From Spirochaetota bacterium (GTDB lineage: Bacteria > Spirochaetota > Spirochaetia > DSM-27196 > PWMO01), in NCBI GenBank assembly GCA_009908925.1, contig JAAAOH010000137.1, forward strand, positions 1-7,665: a DNA stretch of 7,665 bases, given 5' to 3'. This document shows positions 6,763-7,665 of the stretch, piece after piece. The position numbers and the translations under genes are program-made. A model generated the notes under the pieces. It had not been told where the DNA came from, searched no databases, and saw only the letters and a list, made by a program, of their open reading frames with translations. How positions within the stretch are numbered: position 1 is the first letter of the stretch; every line of letters starts with the position of its first letter.

Positions 6763-6790
6763 ATACGGTGTCCGCACTATACGGTGTCCG
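6763..6790. repeat. Two perfect 12-bp direct repeats over the dehydrogenase promoter
   Basis: ATACGGTGTCCG occurs at 6763-6774 and again at 6779-6790, a period of 16 bp. Each copy contains the small palindrome CGG-TGT-CCG. One copy overlaps the -10 box and spacer; the other covers the predicted start site. The position suits a repressor operator. The likely regulator is not identifiable from the window. Confidence 0.5.
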
Positions 6791-6805
6791 GCCCGAGCTT
6801 GACAA
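6776..6805 (-). promoter_or_regulatory. Predicted sigma-70-type promoter of the hydroxyacid dehydrogenase
   Basis: On the minus strand TTGTCA (6800-6805; five of six) is followed by an 18-nt spacer and TATAGT (6776-6781; five of six). This is the best-scoring promoter by eye in the window. Transcription would start near 6769, giving a leader of about 50 nt before the GTG start at 6717 and supporting that start over the longer open frame. Confidence 0.6.
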
Positions 6806-6827
6806 CGCACCACCGCGGCGATAGCGT
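6799..6827 (+). promoter_or_regulatory. Predicted promoter of the small barrel gene, possibly leaderless
   Basis: A perfect TTGACA (6799-6804) is followed by a 17-nt spacer and TAGCGT (6822-6827), which keeps only the T, A and final T of the -10 consensus. The start site would fall at about 6833-6836, on or just before the ATG at 6836. This fits the absence of a ribosome site. The -35 bases are the same ones used on the other strand by the dehydrogenase promoter, so one of the two could be fortuitous. Confidence 0.35.
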
Positions 6828-6835
6828 TATGCCTC

Positions 6836-7387
6836 ATGAAACGCATCTTCTTCGTGCTCGCCGTCGCAGGCGCACTCCTCGCCGTCGTCTCCCCCGAAGC
6901 GAGGGCGCAGCCCTACCGGCTCTCGGTGACCCTCAACCCCTTTTCGTGGGTTCTCGGATTCTACGGCTTCGAGGCCACCGTTCCGCTCGGCCGAGCGGTA
7001 GAGCTCGGAGGGCAGGCGACGATGTTCAACGAGGACTTCTTCGAGACGACCTACGACAGCACTGTCAACGTCACCAGTGACAGGCCCCTGTACTATCCGT
7101 TTCGCGGCGGCGGCATCATTCGGTTCTTTCCGTTCGAGGACCTCACCGGCGGCTTTGTAACCGGTCGGGCGATGTATGTAGAGGTCCCCGGCGAGAGCGA
7201 AGGTTCGGGGACCTCCGGCGAGGTTGCCGTCGGCATAGACATCGGCTACCGGCAGCTGTGGTCGGCCGGCCGCGGCTGGGGATGGATGACGCACGTGTAC
7301 GCCGGCTTCGACCGAATCGTCACCGACAACGCGGACGCACCGCCGGTGCTCCCCGTTCTAGGGCTGCGAGCCGGTCTGTACTTCTGA
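6836..7387 (+). CDS. Small exported protein, probable outer-membrane beta-barrel
   Basis: I do not recognise a named family for this 183-residue protein. It has a clear signal peptide: M-K-R, a hydrophobic core (4-18) and an A-R-A cleavage site after residue 24, leaving a mature protein starting Q-P-Y. The mature part is rich in Gly and aromatic residues in alternating patterns, such as V-L-G-F-Y-G-F-E-A (39-47), G-G-G-I-I-R-F-F (91-98) and G-W-M-T-H-V-Y-A-G-F (149-158). It ends G-L-R-A-G-L-Y-F, with a C-terminal Phe as in the signal recognised by the BAM outer-membrane assembly machinery. The ATG at 6836 fits the signal peptide, but there is no Shine-Dalgarno sequence before it. The gene diverges from the dehydrogenase and overlaps the convergent partial gene by 30 bp. 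Function is unknown. Exact strand number and surface location cannot be read by eye. Confidence 0.8.
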   Translation: MKRIFFVLAVAGALLAVVSPEARAQPYRLSVTLNPFSWVLGFYGFEATVPLGRAVELGGQATMFNEDFFETTYDSTVNVTSDRPLYYPFRGGGIIRFFPFEDLTGGFVTGRAMYVEVPGESEGSGTSGEVAVGIDIGYRQLWSAGRGWGWMTHVYAGFDRIVTDNADAPPVLPVLGLRAGLYF

Positions 7388-7665
7388 GCGCGCCGGCGGG
7401 TAGGATTCCGGGTTGAATGAGAAGTGAATCCCGGTGTTCAGGCGGGTCGAGGTGTTTATCCACTGCTCGCCGCCGATCAGCAGATCCTGCTGGTACTCGA
7501 GAAACCAGCTCATGATCGGGTGGACTCGCACCCGCAGACCCGTCTTGCCGTACGGCCCCATGAGAAACGAGAACTCCGTGTCCGGTTCCGGATTGAAGGC
7601 GAAGACCGGCGTGAGCCCGAATCCGACATAGAAGTTCACCGCTTCCCGCGGAAAGGTGAAATTCA
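7358..7665 (-). CDS. Probable outer-membrane beta-barrel protein, C-terminal part (5' partial)
   Basis: The open frame runs off the right edge, so only the last 101 residues are visible. The GTG at 7639 lies inside it (N-F-T-F-P-R-E-A-V-N-F-Y-V-G-F-G) with no ribosome site, so it is not a real start. The visible part alternates aromatic and small residues in strand-like runs: V-N-F-Y-V-G-F-G-L, F-S-F-L-M-G-P-Y-G, L-R-V-R-V-H-P and S-W-F-L-E-Y-Q-Q-D. The last strand, R-L-N-T-G-I-H-F-S-F, resembles the final strand of an outer-membrane barrel. It is followed by a polar tail of about 18 residues, whose last ten codons or so overlap the neighbouring barrel gene in antisense. Without the tail it would end like a normal barrel. 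Function is unknown, and the missing N-terminus prevents a family call. Confidence 0.65.
   Translation of the reverse strand, partial: NFTFPREAVNFYVGFGLTPVFAFNPEPDTEFSFLMGPYGKTGLRVRVHPIMSWFLEYQQDLLIGGEQWINTSTRLNTGIHFSFNPESYPPARSEVQTGSQP

Noticed and set aside
6718..6846. N-terminal extension of the dehydrogenase to an ATG at 6846
   Set aside because: The extra 43 residues cross the promoter and repeats, do not look like the family, and lack a ribosome site. AAGGAG before the GTG at 6717 decides the start.
5632..7080. Plus-strand open frame of 482 codons spanning the dehydrogenase, the promoter region and part of the barrel gene
   Set aside because: It crosses three unrelated units, including an intergenic region with promoters, and has low-complexity Arg-rich ends. 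It is a shadow of the minus-strand dehydrogenase.
1..7665. Search for tRNA, rRNA, CRISPR arrays, IS ends, attachment sites and riboswitches
   Set aside because: Nothing resembling these was seen. Intergenic space is at most about 150 bp and is taken up by the promoters and hairpins listed.

Overview
The window (about 60% G+C by eye) is a catabolic locus of a Gram-negative bacterium. The outer membrane is inferred from two small exported, beta-barrel-like proteins at the right end. The gene style (GC-rich, with many CTC and GAG codons) and a UxaE-type uronate pathway would fit a GC-rich spirochaete or a related lineage, but the sequence does not prove the taxon.

Layout, left to right. (1) A plus-strand Gfo/Idh/MocA oxidoreductase, missing about its first ten residues at the left edge, ends at 940. 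(2) A minus-strand operon, read right to left, runs from a promoter near 5613-5641 through a DeoR-family regulator (5586-4789), an SDR fructuronate reductase candidate (4792-3974), the uronate isomerase uxaC (3940-2522) and the tagaturonate epimerase uxaE (2525-984). Two of the three internal junctions are ATGA stop/start overlaps; the third gap is 33 bp. (3) Upstream of the regulator, also on the minus strand, is a D-2-hydroxyacid dehydrogenase-like gene (6717-5734) with its own predicted promoter. (4) Divergent from it is a small secreted beta-barrel-like protein (6836-7387). This overlaps by 30 bp, tail to tail, with the C-terminal part of another barrel-like protein that enters from the right edge.

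How the genes work together: UxaC would isomerise D-galacturonate to D-tagaturonate and D-glucuronate to D-fructuronate. UxaE would epimerise tagaturonate to fructuronate, so both sugars meet at one intermediate. The SDR would reduce fructuronate to D-mannonate. Mannonate dehydratase (UxuA), KDG kinase, KDPG aldolase and a transporter are not in the window and must lie elsewhere. The DeoR regulator probably senses a phosphorylated or acidic sugar intermediate and controls its own operon through a cluster of TTTCG motifs over the promoter.

The most interesting points outside the coding regions are that TTTCG cluster, a pair of perfect 12-bp repeats over the dehydrogenase promoter, a probable shared -35 element for two divergent promoters (one of which would give a leaderless mRNA), and a strong CTC-GAG codon-pair bias. 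I see no phage, IS element, CRISPR array, tRNA or rRNA, and no clearly new defence or mobile system.
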